In this document: positions 51,201-63,970 of the stretch, piece after piece | Numbering within the stretch: the first letter of the stretch is position 1 | Layout: the number at the start of each line of letters is the position of its first letter | From: Toxoplasma gondii ME49 | Lineage: Eukaryota; Apicomplexa; Conoidasida; Eucoccidiorida; Sarcocystidae | Length of the DNA stretch: 64,000 nt | Reading direction: 5' to 3' | NCBI RefSeq assembly: GCF_000006565.2 | Contig: NC_031470.1 | Location: forward strand, 2,110,954-2,174,953 | The notes under the pieces: generated by a model | What the model saw: the letters and a program-made list of their open reading frames with translations, nothing else | Database searches by the model: none | Told to the model about the DNA's origin: nothing | Program-made: the position numbers and the translations under genes

Positions 51201-54200
51201 CTCGCGTCGAACAGAGTTGTTCGAAAGAGATGCTTTTCGTCTTGGCGCCTTCTCTCCTTTCGCCTCTCCCCACGCAGCTACTTGAGACGCGAGCTGTCGG
51301 ATGCATGCAATCAGGACCAGTGACCGAGATACCGACACCAATGCACCAGACGAGGACGAAGTCGAGAATGCCGACGCGGAAGAAGACAAAGAATCCGACT
51401 TTGAGGAAGACGAGAAATGGGGCAACTTGCCTTTGACTGCAAATGGGGAGGAAGACGTCAGGTGTTGGGCGACAAAGGCGGCAGCTGCCTCAACAGTTCC
51501 ACGACGACGATGGAGTCTCTCTTCTAGACCTTCGCTTGTCTCCGTGTCTCCCGGATCACCCCACAGACGCTCTGACGTTTTCTTCGCTTTCTTCTCGCGT
51601 TTCTCCCGCTTCGCACTGTGCGCCGGCGACCCGCCCTCACTAGGAGCTGCGACGTCGAGGACGGACGAGCACAGATGCAGCAGCAAGACTTCCGCAGCGC
51701 TGCGGTCTTCGCAGCGTCGACTCTGCTCGCGTTCGCGCCTCTGTTTCTTCTCTTTCTTCCTGGCGCGTCTGTCGCCTTCGTCTTCAGCCGCGCGAGGAGA
51801 GGCCGTCGTCCCGCTGACAGCCCAGATGAGATCTCCCAGCGCTTCACCCAGCTGTGCATGCGTTTCGTCCTCACCCTGCTCCAGGAATGCAGCGAAAGTC
51901 CTGTCCTGCTCATAGACCGTCTCGAGAAGCCGCAGAAAGCCATCGATGAGCGCGCCTGCTCCCAGGCAGCAGTCCGCACCGCGAGGCAGACGGAGACAAG
52001 AAGACGAAGGAGACGAAAAAGGAGGAGAAGGAGACACGATTCGTCGTGGATCGCAGGGCGTTGTCAGAAGCACAGCCAAGCTATCGGCTGCATGCACCTG
52101 AGAGCCTGATGTCGCTGCTCGAGCTAGGGACCGAAGGAGAAGAAGCTCCAATGATGGAAAAGCGCCGCGAGGGACAGGCGCCTCAGGGGCCTCTGGAGAG
52201 AAGGAAGAGGGCGAGGAGGCAGAGCGAAAATTTGAATGCCGCCATAAGGCGGTGGCCTCAGACAGAGAAGAGAAAGAACAGCGGTCACAGGAGTCGAAAT
52301 GGGCATGACGTATCTGCAGCACGACCAGGAGCGAGAGCCACAGTTCGCGTTGAACGCGGAGAAGGGGCAAGGCCTCTTCGGCTTCTTTCTTGCCTTCTTG
52401 GGACTCAAAGGAAACCTCACTGTCTGCCAGACGAGGCGGGAGCTTCAGAGCGAGAGATACGTAGAGCGGCGGGAGGTCGAGGAAGAAGCGAACGCGGAGA
52501 AGAAGGTCGGCTGCAGCGTTTCTGAGGACCCCACACATGCTTCCGTCGGGCGTCTTGGCATTTGCAGAGGCAGACTCTTCTGTCCCCGGCAACAGATCCC
52601 CTGTGCATCCCGCGCCTGGTTCCTCTGTGTTTTCTTCCTCCTCGATCTCACGAGGTGTTTCAGTCCTTCCTTCCTTCTTTTTCTTCTTCTTGATTTTGCG
52701 CTCCTCCATCTCATCCCGCTCTGAGCCTGCGGCTTCCAAGAGCTCCGCCAAGTTGCGTGCATGCAACGAAGCGAAACGCTCCCGCGTCTCCCTCAATTGT
52801 TCCGCCAGCGCGAGCAACAGAAAAGGCTGGAAGGCCTGGATGTCCAGGACGGCCTTGAGAGCAGCCGCCGGAAACTCCCCATGGCCATCGGCCTCCTTTC
52901 GTCTCTCCGCTTGACACCACAAGGCGAGGACTGCTTGCGCGGCGCCAAGCCACTCGCCGGCTGCAGTGAGGTCGCCTCGCCTCCCGCCAGTCGCCTCGAA
53001 GAGACAGGGCGATGCCGAGGAGACACCGGAGACAATGGTGACACAAGAGATACTGGGGACGACGCCGAAGCTGTCGCAGCGGCTTCCCAGCGCTCTGAGA
53101 AGAAGGGGAAGGTGACTGAGCAACAAGGAGTCTCCCTCGGTGTCTCCTGAGCGTGGGGAGCTCAGCAGAGCGCCTCCATTCGCCCGCACGCGTCTTTCTC
53201 GGGAGGCCAAACAACGGAGAAGCAAGAAGGCAACGCGTCGCCGATCCCCGTCTCCACGGCCTTTCAGAGCGTCTTCGGAAAAGCCGCCACAAAACGAAGC
53301 GAAAGAGGACGCCGTTTCTCTCTTATCCGCCAGCAGAAGGTAGACGAGGCCTGCTTGGACGGCATGCAGCGTTGGAGACGTCACATCGCTGGACGAGAAG
53401 GCGAAGGCAACGGTGGAGGCAGGTGGAAGAGCTTCTCTCGTTATTCTCTTTTTTCCAACACCCTTTATTTTCTTTCCATGTTGCGCCTCGACCGTTCTCT
53501 CTGAAGCATCTGCACCAGTGTTTCTCCCAAGCTCTCCAGCTAGACGAAGAAGTCGCCGCTCAAGCTCCACCTCCAGGCTGCGCTGGGCGCGAAGAGTCTC
53601 CTTTGCCCTGTCGGCACCGGACGGCGGCGCAGGCAGCACGAGACTCGCCTCGCCGGCGTCTCGTTCGTCCTCATCTCCGTCTGTTCGCTTGTCTCTCGCG
53701 TCTTCTGGAAGCTCGCCGTTGGACGCTCTTCTCTCTCCACCCGCTTCGCCGCCTTCCTCCAGCGACTGCCCCTGCACCTCGTAGGCCTTCAAAAGAAGCG
53801 CGACGCCCCCCAGCGCGAGCAGCAGCGCGTTTTCAGCTGTGACCCACAGTTGCTCGACGCCTCCGCTGGGCCGTAGATGAGGGAGTTTCTCGCTCCCGCG
53901 AGAAGCAGAAGACTCGACGTCGAGTCCGCGCAATTGTGTACAGGCCCCCGCAAGTTCGGAGGAGAAAGCCGCCGCCGCCGCCTTCCTCCAAAAGGCAAGA
54001 AGAGCCGGATGAACGGCCTCCAGGTTCCTCAGTGCCAGCTGGTGTCGGTGAGCTCCCGCTAGGCGCAAGTCCTGCAGGCCTCGGAGAAACGCAGCGAGAA
54101 GGAGCCGAGCAACGCAGACGGAGACTCGGTCCTTGTCTCGCCCACTCGCTGCACCGCCTTCGTCGCGGCTCGCCACAAGCGAATCCTCCTGCCCCGCCGC

Positions 54201-55745
54201 CAGCGCCGTCTCGACTTCTGAGGCGGCGCCGGTCCTTTCTCTCTTTCTCTTTGCTTTCTCGCCTGGGGAGTCTTTCGCTCTGTGTCGGACCAGCGCTTTG
54301 CCCGCGTCACTCGCCTTGTCGCATGCAGCGGCAGCGTCGGCGAGAAACGCCTCCTCCGTCGCCGTCACGAGGGCGAGGAAGTGAGACGCTGTGAGAGCAA
54401 GCTGGGCAGGCAAGACGTTTTTCGCGAGACTTTGAACTTGATTTAGCACGGCGGAAGAGAGCAGAAACGCGCCAGAAAAGAGCCGCTTCGAAGCGGTATG
54501 GGCGCCGGGGCGTCTGACGCTTCTGCAGTTGTCCTTTTCCTCGTTCTGCTTCTGCTCCAGTCGTTCGCCGCCTTCTCGCTGCAGCTCAGCAAGGCTCCGG
54601 AGAAGCTGCTGAGCACATGCGTTGCCCGCCACACCCGCAGCTTCCTTCTCGGTCCGTACGTTCCTTTTCATCGCCAAGAAACCAGCCTCCTCACTGACGG
54701 TCGCAGACGACTCCGAGACAGAGAGCCAGGCGCGCAGACGAGAAAGCAGACTCGGGAGATCGTGCAGAGACGCGAACAGGTGGAACAACGCAGAGAGGAA
54801 AGACTCGCAGGGCAAAGAGAGACCCTGAAGAGAGGCACAAGACGAGGAAGGAGAGCAAGAAGAGGAGACAGGAGAGCAGAGTGTTGCCCAGACGTTTCCC
54901 TGCCAGATGCGCGGGAGGAAAAGATCTCCTTCGCGCTCCATGAGCGAGAAAAGGGGGAGGAGAAGGCGATCTTCTGTGAACGAAGGAATGAACTGGACCA
55001 CGAGAGAGAGACCCTCCCAGAGACGCTGCAGCTGACGCGCTTCGCTCGCTCTCTCGACTTTCAGAACAGAAGAAGGCGAAGACCCACAGACCTCAAATGG
55101 TCTCGCTTGCTCAAGTCGCGAGAGAAGAGAATGAATCGCGGAAACCACAGAGCATGCAAAGCTCGTCAGGCTGTCATGTTGAAGGCGCAGAGGGTCGTCG
55201 CGCAGAGACAACAGCGGCGGCGAGGAGGCTGTCGCGATGCTGAAAAGAAAAGGGGAACGCCAAGGGCACAGCGTGGAAGGAAACACAGGTCCACAAGCGC
55301 ATGCAGTTACCTCAGTCCTCGCCGGAGGTTCCCAGAGAGATGAAACATGGTCACAGATTCAAAGCGTGGAAGCAGACATCAAACACACAGAGACGCATGC
55401 GTCATGTCACTGGGGAGAGAGAGATGCGCAGTCTCGAAGACATGCACCTCTACTCCTGAACAGACATCAACGCATCACCTTTAGACAAACAAATGTACAG
55501 ACACAGGTGCGAACTCGGGATCGGTGTCAATCATGCAAAGCGAGTAGGTTGAAGAGAACCCCAGGGTGAGGATGATGCGAGGCACGTCTTTCTGCCAATC
55601 GAAAGCGACATCGATAGACACATATACATATATATATATGTATATATATGTATTTATATGTATATATGCACATATATGCACATATATGTATATATGTGTA
55701 CATATGTATATATATTTATCTATATCTATATATCTATCTATATAA

Positions 55746-55782
<37 letters not shown>

Positions 55783-58521
55783 TATGTATATATATGTATT
55801 TATATGTATATATATGTATTTATATGTAAATACATGTATATATGTACATATATGTATATATGTATATATATTTATCTATATCTATATATCTATATATATA
55901 TTTTAATATGTATATATATGTACAGGTACGTGGAGAGATGCACGTGTGTGTCCGGTGTCGGATTTGATGTCTGCCCCGCCGCTCGTGTGGATGCGGTCTG
56001 AATGCGAGTCGGCCAACGGATCTGTTTTCTGGACTTACAACCGCCACAGGAGGACAAGGGAGTTGATTTTGATGTCCTGCAGAAGTGCGTCTGCGCGGCT
56101 TCGTCTGGCCTGTCTCTGTGTCTCTTTTCCCTGCAGGGTGTCTCCGTTTGCCTTCAACGCGTGCGTCTGGCGTCTCCCTCCGACGAGCGCAGTGCATATG
56201 GGATCGCGAGACGCAGGGAGGATCTGCACAGGCGAGAGAACTTGTGCAAACAGGAGAAAAACGCTGAAGGCTTTGACGGGAGGCCGACACCCCCGCGGCG
56301 ACTCCGCGTCCCCCGAAGAAGGCGCCTTCTCATCGCCGCGGTCTGTGCTCGAAGCCGAAGAGGCACTCACATCGCTCTGCTCCAGTGCATGAGCGACCTG
56401 CGTCATCAACTGCGAAGCCAGGGAAGGGAGGAGAAGGAACAGCCCAACGGCCGCCAGTTGATCTCCGAGGAGAGCAGCCATCGAGTTCGGCGAGAGGAGA
56501 GAAGCTGCGGAGACACACGAGTCTTCTTGCTCGCAGGTGAGGGTCTCTCCCGCGTCTTCATGTCCACCGTCCGTTTCTCTCTCGAGCGCGGCTTGCAGAT
56601 CTGCAGTCCACGCAAGACAGTCCAGAAGGGGCTTCACGAACGGAGGCTTGTCCTGAGGCCTTGCGCGAGCGTTGCCCTTCTCCTTCCGTCCGTTCTTCTG
56701 ACCTCTCTCCGCGGCTTGTTGCGCCGGCGCTCGCTGTCTTTCCTTCTCTTTGTTGCTCCTCTCTCTGTCGCTCGCGGCTCGCAGCAGCTGCGCAGAAGCT
56801 CTCTCGAGGGCAGCCTCCTGGCTGCTCAGCTCCGCTTGCACAAACCCTGAAAAGGAGGAGAGCTGCAGAAGAGACAGATACGCTTGAATATGTTCCGGAG
56901 TCACGAGGAGAGAGACGACGGAGGCGATGCGAGACTGGAGGTTCTTTGCCGCGGTGTTCAAAGACGAGAGCGACCAAGCGTTCTGCGGCTCCCAGCGCGA
57001 AGCGTCCGCCTTCGTCAACCTGTGTTTCCTCTCCACGTCTCCTGCTGTCGCGCTCCCCTCCTCTTCGGCCGAGGCGTCGCGATACGTCTTGCGCTTTTTC
57101 TTCTTCTCTCCCCAACTAGCGCATGCGTCTTCTTCGGTCCTCTTCGCCTTCGCTGCTCGCGGACCGTCGGCAACCGCTGCGCTGTCTTTCCCCTGAGACG
57201 CGAGATCGAGGACAGTGTCCACCTCCAACTGGACTGCATGCGCCAGTCCATGCACAAATAGCAGCAGCCAGAGGAGAGGCGCCTCTGTCTTCTCGCCTCC
57301 GCCAGCTCCGGGAGCAACAGAAGCGTCGCTCGAACAGACAGAAGCGGAGGCAGACACTGAGGAAGAAGCTGAGGAAGAAGCTGAGGAAGAAGCAGCGGCG
57401 GTCGGCGGTACTTGACAGAGCAGCAAGAAGAGCTGGGAGGAACCATGAGGGCGCGCGCGTAGCCGAGAAGCAGTGGAGAGGAAAAGCTCCAGACACTGGG
57501 AGCAGAGACCAAACAGCGCCTGCAGATGTTCTGCCTCAAAGCCGACTCCGTCGTTCTCGCCTGCGTCGAAGCAACTCGGAGCTTCGTCGAGTCCCACCGC
57601 CGTCCGTCGGGAGGCGTCGTGTCTGGACCAGGAACTGAGAGCCTGCTGTCCTCTTCCTGCCGACCTCCGACGACATGCAGAGAGAGAAAACGCCCGAAGG
57701 AGAGCGGCCGCAGACGCGACGAGGCTGCTGGCAGCAGCCAGCGAGACACTCGGAGGAGCTTCAGCGGAGGCAGGCAAGAGAGAAACGCGCTCAGTGGCAG
57801 CTGGCCTGCAGAGCGCGAGCGAAGAGCAGTGGAGAGCGTCAACGGCCGCGAGGAGACTTTTCAAGTCTCGCGCGAAGGCGGCAAGAGGAGGTTTTCTTTC
57901 TCGAGAAAGAGGAGAAGAGGTGAAGGCCCCGAGCCAAGACTCCGGAAAGAGAGAGTCGTCCAGGGAGGAAGTTGTCGGACGAAACTGAAGCGCTCGCCTC
58001 GCTAGCACAAGCCTGATGGCTGTGCGAATCTCACGCTCGCCGACAGTCAAAAGGAAGGTTATGTGGTTTCGTAAAAAAGGAAGCGCGTCGAGAGGGCGCA
58101 AGAAACCCGATGCGTCGGTCGGGTGTTGAGGGCAGAGACAGGCAGACTTCCCCCGCGTAGAGGAGGAGAGGAGAGCAGAAGAAGTCGAAAGAGCGAGACG
58201 CAGAAGAAGAGAGAGATGGAGAGCCTCGCGAGGCGCAAGCAAAAGAGTAGGCGAGGCAGCGGCCGCAGACGAAGCAGACCTGTGGAGCTTCCTGAGACGG
58301 TGCAGTGTCTCTTCCAGGATCCACCACAGCTCTGCCGGTGTCCAGGGCAGAGACGAAGAAGGGGGAGAGGAAGAAGAAGAACAAGAAGTTTCTCTCGGCG
58401 CCTCCCTGTGTCTCGTCATTGTGGCTTCGCTCTCTTCGTTCAGGCATGGAGAAACGCAGCAAGAGGTTGAATTGAATGGATGGAAAGACTTCGCGAGAAG
58501 CATCTTGGCTCCTTCTTTCAC
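45978..58521 (-). CDS. Giant Urb2/Npa2-like ribosome-biogenesis protein
   Basis: Six exons join with consistent phases: 58521-56039, 55239-49813, 49011-48419, 47868-47727, 47452-47225 and 46755-45978, for 3216 aa (3182 if the ATG at 58419 is used). Urb2/Npa2 acts in the nucleolus in early pre-60S assembly. Evidence for the family: Leu-rich helical-repeat texture throughout, the junction segment [15 protein letters not shown], repeated [24 protein letters not shown] helices, and a C-terminus ending [19 protein letters not shown], like the conserved terminal motif of Urb2. The size is about twice that of human URB2, because of many Glu/Lys/Arg- and Ser-rich insertions. All introns are GT-AG; four of the five (470-801 nt) carry TA microsatellites and the shortest (274 nt) does not. 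Family assignment rests on pattern, not on an alignment. Confidence 0.6.
46806..46960. repeat. TA microsatellites, Urb2-like intron 5
   Basis: TA blocks at about 46822-46842, 46847-46864 and 46921-46944. Confidence 0.85.
48101..48272. repeat. TA microsatellite array, Urb2-like intron 3
   Basis: Nearly continuous TA with TACA, TCTGCA and TATG interruptions for about 170 nt. Confidence 0.9.
49669..49762. repeat. TA/TAGA microsatellite, Urb2-like intron 2
   Basis: Two TA runs joined by TAGATAGATAGATCTAGATA. Confidence 0.9.
55619..55925. repeat. TA/TATG/TATC array, Urb2-like intron 1
   Basis: About 300 nt of TA-based repeat, the largest in the window, with two near-identical TATATTTATCTATATCTATATATCTAT stretches suggesting an internal duplication. 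Confidence 0.9.
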
Positions 58522-59995
58522 AGGTCACTCAAAAATCGAAGTTCCGCCGCCGCTGCGGAAGAAAGGCTCTTCCGGCTTCCCGGAGCCTTTTTTTTCGCCT
58601 CGAGAGCGGGCGAGCGAGCCCATAGCTGGTCTCTCTTCTTCTCTCTTTCTCTCTTCTTCTCTCTTTCTCTCTTCTTCTCTCCTTCTCTCTTCTTCTCCCT
58701 TTCTCTCTTCTTCTCTCTTTCTCTCTTCTTCTCTCTTTCTCTCTTCTTCTCTCTTTCTCTCTTCTTCTCTCCTTCTCTCTTCTTCTCTCTTTCTCTCTTC
58801 TTCTCTCTTTAGTTCTTTCTTCCTTCTACCCGCTGACTTCCTTCTCTTCGTTGCCGCAGGACCCCACAGATCGCATTTTCGCGTAGAGCGGAGCCGCAGG
58901 AAACTGGAGAAGATCGCCGTCGTTTCTCCTCACTCGCTACGTCGCCAGCCTCGACGCAGACCGTCCGTCTCACGGAAGGAAACAAAGGAGGAAGCAGAAG
59001 GCGAGAGGAGAGACGCGACTGCCTCAAGCTCCCCGCCTCACTGCGAATCGCTCGCGCGCCACTCAGGCGCCAGATGCGGTCGAGGGAGATTCGCCGCCGC
59101 AAAGGAGGAGGAGTAGGAGGCGCGATTCCGGTGAGTCACAGAGGACGAGCAGGTGAAAAATGGAAACATCAGGGGGAAATAAAAGAGACTTCCTTTGCCC
59201 GACGTCTGCGCGGGCATCCGGACAACGAGGAGGCGCGCGGTTTTGAGAGAAATGGCGCTTTTTTTCGACTGCATGCGCCCCAGGGAGAAGAAGACAAGCG
59301 GTGGAACAGCTCGACATCTGCATCTAAGCGGCGGCACGGAGAAGAGCGCCTCGCCGAGCGCAGACGACAGGCACAAATTCGTTTCTTCCTTTTCTTGTTT
59401 TGGGCAAATGCCAAAGTTTATTTCGCCTGTTTCGCACAACTTTGGGGACCTCTCGGCTTGTGCGACACAGACCTCCCGTCCTTCGAGAAGAGTAGAGTGT
59501 GCAGCCGCTCTCACACTGACCGGAAGAGGACTCTCCGAGTCTTCGAGAAAACAATTTTCGAAGGAAGTCTCTGCATAAATGCCAAAACGTTCTTGCTTCA
59601 CTGGTTAGAGAGACACCGCAGCCGTCTCTTTCTCTGCGGTTCGCCTCGCTCTCCCCAACCTCCAAGCTGCTCCGTGTCTTTCCTCGCATATTCTTATTCT
59701 CCCTTCTTCTCCTCTCTGATTCGCTTCTCTGATTCGTTTCTCTGATTCGTTTTTCTGCTTCGTTTCTTTGGTTCGTTTCTTTGATTCGTTTCTCTCTATC
59801 TTCTCTCTCCTTCCTGTCTCCTCTTCTTCCAGTGCGATGGTACTGACCAGACTCGCATCTGCGTAGTTTCCTCGCGCTGTTAACACAGGTGATAACAGGA
59901 ATCCATGAATTACACCTAGAACGCACCCGAGTGTGTCTCCTGTTTCCTTGCTTCTTCCTTCTTCTCTCTCTCCCTCTGCTCTTCCGATCTTCGAG
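58522..59995. promoter_or_regulatory. Divergent promoter region Urb2-like / CLPTM1
   Basis: Head-to-head starts leave 1.5 kb that must hold both promoters. It contains a CT-rich tandem repeat (58630-58809) and a TTCTCTGATTCG-type repeat (59715-59800). Frames open between 59070 and 59600 on both strands lack coding bias and family resemblance. Confidence 0.45.
58630..58809. repeat. CT-rich tandem repeat
   Basis: Repeats of TTCTCTCTTTCTCTC with TTC spacing, about 18-20 bp per unit, roughly 100 nt upstream of the Urb2-like start. Confidence 0.9.
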
Positions 59996-62900
59996 ATGGG
60001 GAAGTTAGGCGGCGCTTTGCTGGTCGCCGTAGCGGCGTACCTCTCTTACTCGATTTTCATCATGTACAACGAGACGCAGCCGCCCGTGTACCGTCCTGAA
60101 GGGGACAGCGAAAGTGGAAAGACGGAGCCGTCGATCAGCCGCAATCGGTTTTCTCCCGACGTCCTCCTCTCCTACGAGTTCTTCCTCTCGCCTTACCAAG
60201 GCCTGCCGCCGCTGCGGAACCTCCTCGAGGCAAAGAGTGACAAAGTCCGCGAAAAAATGGCCTTTTCTCCCCCGGAAACACTCGAAAAGCAAAACAGAGG
60301 GACCTTCTTGTGCGCCCACCTACAAACAGACATCTATTCGTTGAAGGAGCTGTGCAGGGATCGAAACTGTGTCAATGAGAGAGACACGAGAGACAAAGCT
60401 ACATATTCATATATATATATATATATAGATAGATATAGATATAGATAGATATAGATAGATATAGATAGATATAGATACATGTATGTATAAATATATGCAC
60501 AAATATATATATATATATATATACATAATATTTATAGAAAAGGTACTTTCGCGAGATGGTCAGGGGGACGACTTCTTCCGTGAAGGGTGTGTCTTGCCCG
60601 TTCTTTTTTATTTTTTCGCTGTCTGAACCTGTTTCTTTCCTTGTCGCTTCTCCAGCGTTTCTTCCACTTGGGCTCGGTGAACAGTCGGCCGTATGACTGG
60701 GAACGAGAGGCGCAGCTGCGCGAGGAAGAGCAGCGAAACTGGAGTTTCTTCGAGAGAATGCGCGAGGCTCTGAATTTTTCGGGGAAAGAAAAGTCGGATT
60801 TGGAGGTGATTGTTCCGGAGCATCTTCGGTGAGAAGCAGCCTGCATGCACTGAACGAATGGACTTTTTTTTCTGAGTCCTCGGCGTTGTGTCATTTCGTT
60901 CGAGGCGCCGCCTGCAGGAACGGCGTAAGAACTGCTGCTTCGTTTCTCCACTCTGACTCGTCTTGTTGCGCTGTCGAGCGACACGTCTCGAGGAAACGTT
61001 TCAACTCCCGGTGGACCGGGCGCACAAGTTCAGCGGTAGAGCGGAGCTTTTGATATGGGGGATTTCGCTCGCAGACTGTGTGCAGAGAGACGAGAGGAGA
61101 AAGATCTGGCGCCTCAAGCGGCGATGAACAGTTTCTTGTTTTTTTCAGAAATAATACGACGCTGTACGTACACGTGAGGACCCGCGATGCTCGGAGTGGC
61201 GAGGAGCTTCCGCTCCAAGCTGTTCAAAGGCTCTCTTCTCCCGTGGTGCCGGGTGAGGACAGACATTTTTTACTTTCGATGTTCTCTCCGGATTCGGCGC
61301 ATCCTTGATCGTCTCGTGGTTTCCGTTCTCTCTCTTGTAGCAGGTCGTCTGGTCCCGAGTCGATGTCGTTCTTTGATGGCCTCTGTCTCCTCTTCTTCTC
61401 TCGTTTCGTTCCTTCTCTCTTCTTTGTTCCGCTTTGTTCCTTTCGTCTCTCGCTCCGTTCACCCTCTGTGTCCCTGTTCTTCGCTCGAGCATCTCTTCCT
61501 TCGCTCGCTGTTTTCTGTCGCTTTCTTCTCGCTCGCTGCTCTCTCAGCTTCCATGCGTTCCAGTTCGTCTGCGTCTTGCGTACTTGTTCGAACTGCCTTT
61601 CTCTTTTCTCCTCTGCGACGTTCTGTCCGCCGCGCTCCAGACGCGTACCCTTGCTTCTTTCGCGGCGTCGCCATGCGTCTGCCGCCTTTTCTGAAGGCTC
61701 GAACAGGCGTTTCTGCGCGTCACCTGTGGTCGGCTTCGACCTATGCGCAGGGCAAAGGTTTCCAGCTCTGCGGTCGGAACGTAGAGCTCGTAGATGTGCA
61801 TGGATTTCGCGAGTTCTTGCTCACTCTCAATCGCGTTTTCCTCTTTCCTCAGATCACCTCAAAGTGCTCAAGCGCTATCTTCTAGAGGATCCCTGGGGTA
61901 CGAGATTGGCAGAGGCGACGACGCACCTGCAAGTTCCTCCTCCACCGGTCGAGTCTGTCCCCGAGTACATTCAGGTTCGAGTTTCACTTTCTACTCGGTT
62001 CCACGCTAGGACCACAGAATGCCGACGCCACTGTCTCTGTCTCTCTTGCCTTCTCGACTCGACTCAGTTCGCGTTGATCCCTGCTCCTTTTCCTCCTTCT
62101 CTGATTCGCTCCCTCCTGCTCGCTTCACCTCTTTCGCTCTTCCTCGTCCGTGTAGCCTTCTTCCTCTCCGCGCCTCTCTCTCGCTGAGGTCTCTCCGAGC
62201 ATTTCTTTTTCTCTTGATCCCTCGCCGCCTCGCCTCACGAGTACTCAGAAAGCGTCTTTGCGTCTCAATCGTTTTTAGTCTGCAGAAACTGTTTCGTCTC
62301 TTCTTCCGAAGCGCTCACCCAGATGCCTGGGCGCCTCTGCCCTGCGCAGCATCTCAGTGTGCAGTTATTGTTTGAACCTCGACGCACGTAATATGTTGTT
62401 TCCAGAGCTGCTTGTTGACTTTTTCCACTCTTTTTAGCGCTCAGCGCGCGCCCGCTTGCTTTGTGGTTCCCCCGCGTTTCCTGCGTCGTCTTCGAGTTCC
62501 TCATTTTCCTTTTTTAATCTCAATTGCCGCTGTTCAGATCGGCCCTGTGCTCGAGCATCGGCCGCTGCTGACGGCATCCCTTCTTCGCACGTTCGGTCCG
62601 AACTCGCCGATTGTTGACATCGAGAAGAAGGTACAGACCTCTCGCGGATTTCCTTCGTTTGCTCCTTCTCTCTCCCCTTTCTTCAGTCCACTCTCTACCT
62701 CAGCTTCTCCGGCTGTCTTGGCTTCTTTCTGACCTGACCAGAAATCCATCCTTTCTCCATCTGCTCGCTTCTGCGTCGCGTTGCGGACGAGCTGTTTTCC
62801 GCCAACGAGATTCGGTGATGATTCATTTATCCGCGAACGCTGTTGACGCCTTTCTCCCAGTCCCCGGTTTTACACTTTGAAGCGTTTTCGGTGCTTTGTC

Positions 62901-63934
62901 GCTCTTTTCAACTGCTTTGGAGTCGTGGGTTACCTCCGGAAAGTCTCCGTTGTCTCGCCGCCTGCGCCGCCATCAGGACGCTTTTCTCTCGCTCGCTCTT
63001 TTTGTTTCCGCCTGCTCATGACTCTCCTCTGTCTCTCTCTCTCGGTGTCCAGACTTACGCGCTCCCCATTCATGTCAACGCGATGATCTCGCCGGAGGAT
63101 GAACATCTGCCTCTCGTGACGCTTCCACACGAAAGTTTCGTCCTTCTTCCAGAGGAACGGCGTCGCTCGGCAGCGGCGACGCCTCTGAAAATCAAATACA
63201 AACCCACAGGTTCGTCTGCGAAAACGCACGCAGTCAAGAAGTCATCCGTTCCCGCGAGAGGGCCGACTCGCCGATCTGCAGGCACACAGACACTGACAAG
63301 GAATTCAAAAAGGGCCATGCAAACCCACAGATCTGTGTACCTAGACACAAAAGGAACGATCACACATTCGCAAAGGTCCCTGCACATGTATCTATCTATC
63401 TGTCTATCCATATATATATATATATATATATACAGATATATATATATATATATATATATATATCTGTATGGCTACAGAGTTCCGGCGCGGGAGCACTCTT
63501 GCCTATTTGATTTGAGGTTTTCTTGGTCGACAGCTCCTCTTTTTTGAGACGTCGACATGCAAGCGCGTGGATGTGGAGGAGGCTGAGGGCCGAAGGAGAT
63601 GAGGTTCTCGACACTTCGTGTGATCGCTTTCGCCTTCCTTCTAGGTTACGCTTCTTGGCTCTTCCTCCTGATTATGGGGCAAGCCGTCGGAAGTCTGCAG
63701 CGCATGCAGTTTTCTTCGTACGACGTCAATTCAGTCAAGATGATGATGGGGAGCTCCTCGCCGTGGGTGCTCCTCCTCGTCTACCTCATTTCCCTTCTCC
63801 ACCTCGTTTTCGAGGTGCGCACAGCAAACGCTCTTCCGAGACTAAGCGTATATACATATATATATATATACATATATACATATATATATACATATATATA
63901 TACATATATATATATATATACATATACACATTTA

Positions 63935-63970
<36 letters not shown>

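Noticed and set aside
55481..55590. Minus-strand segment with a possible acceptor and [15 protein letters not shown] reading
   Set aside because: Including it breaks the frame of the Urb2-like gene, while direct joining of 56039 to 55239 gives TT|C and continues cleanly.
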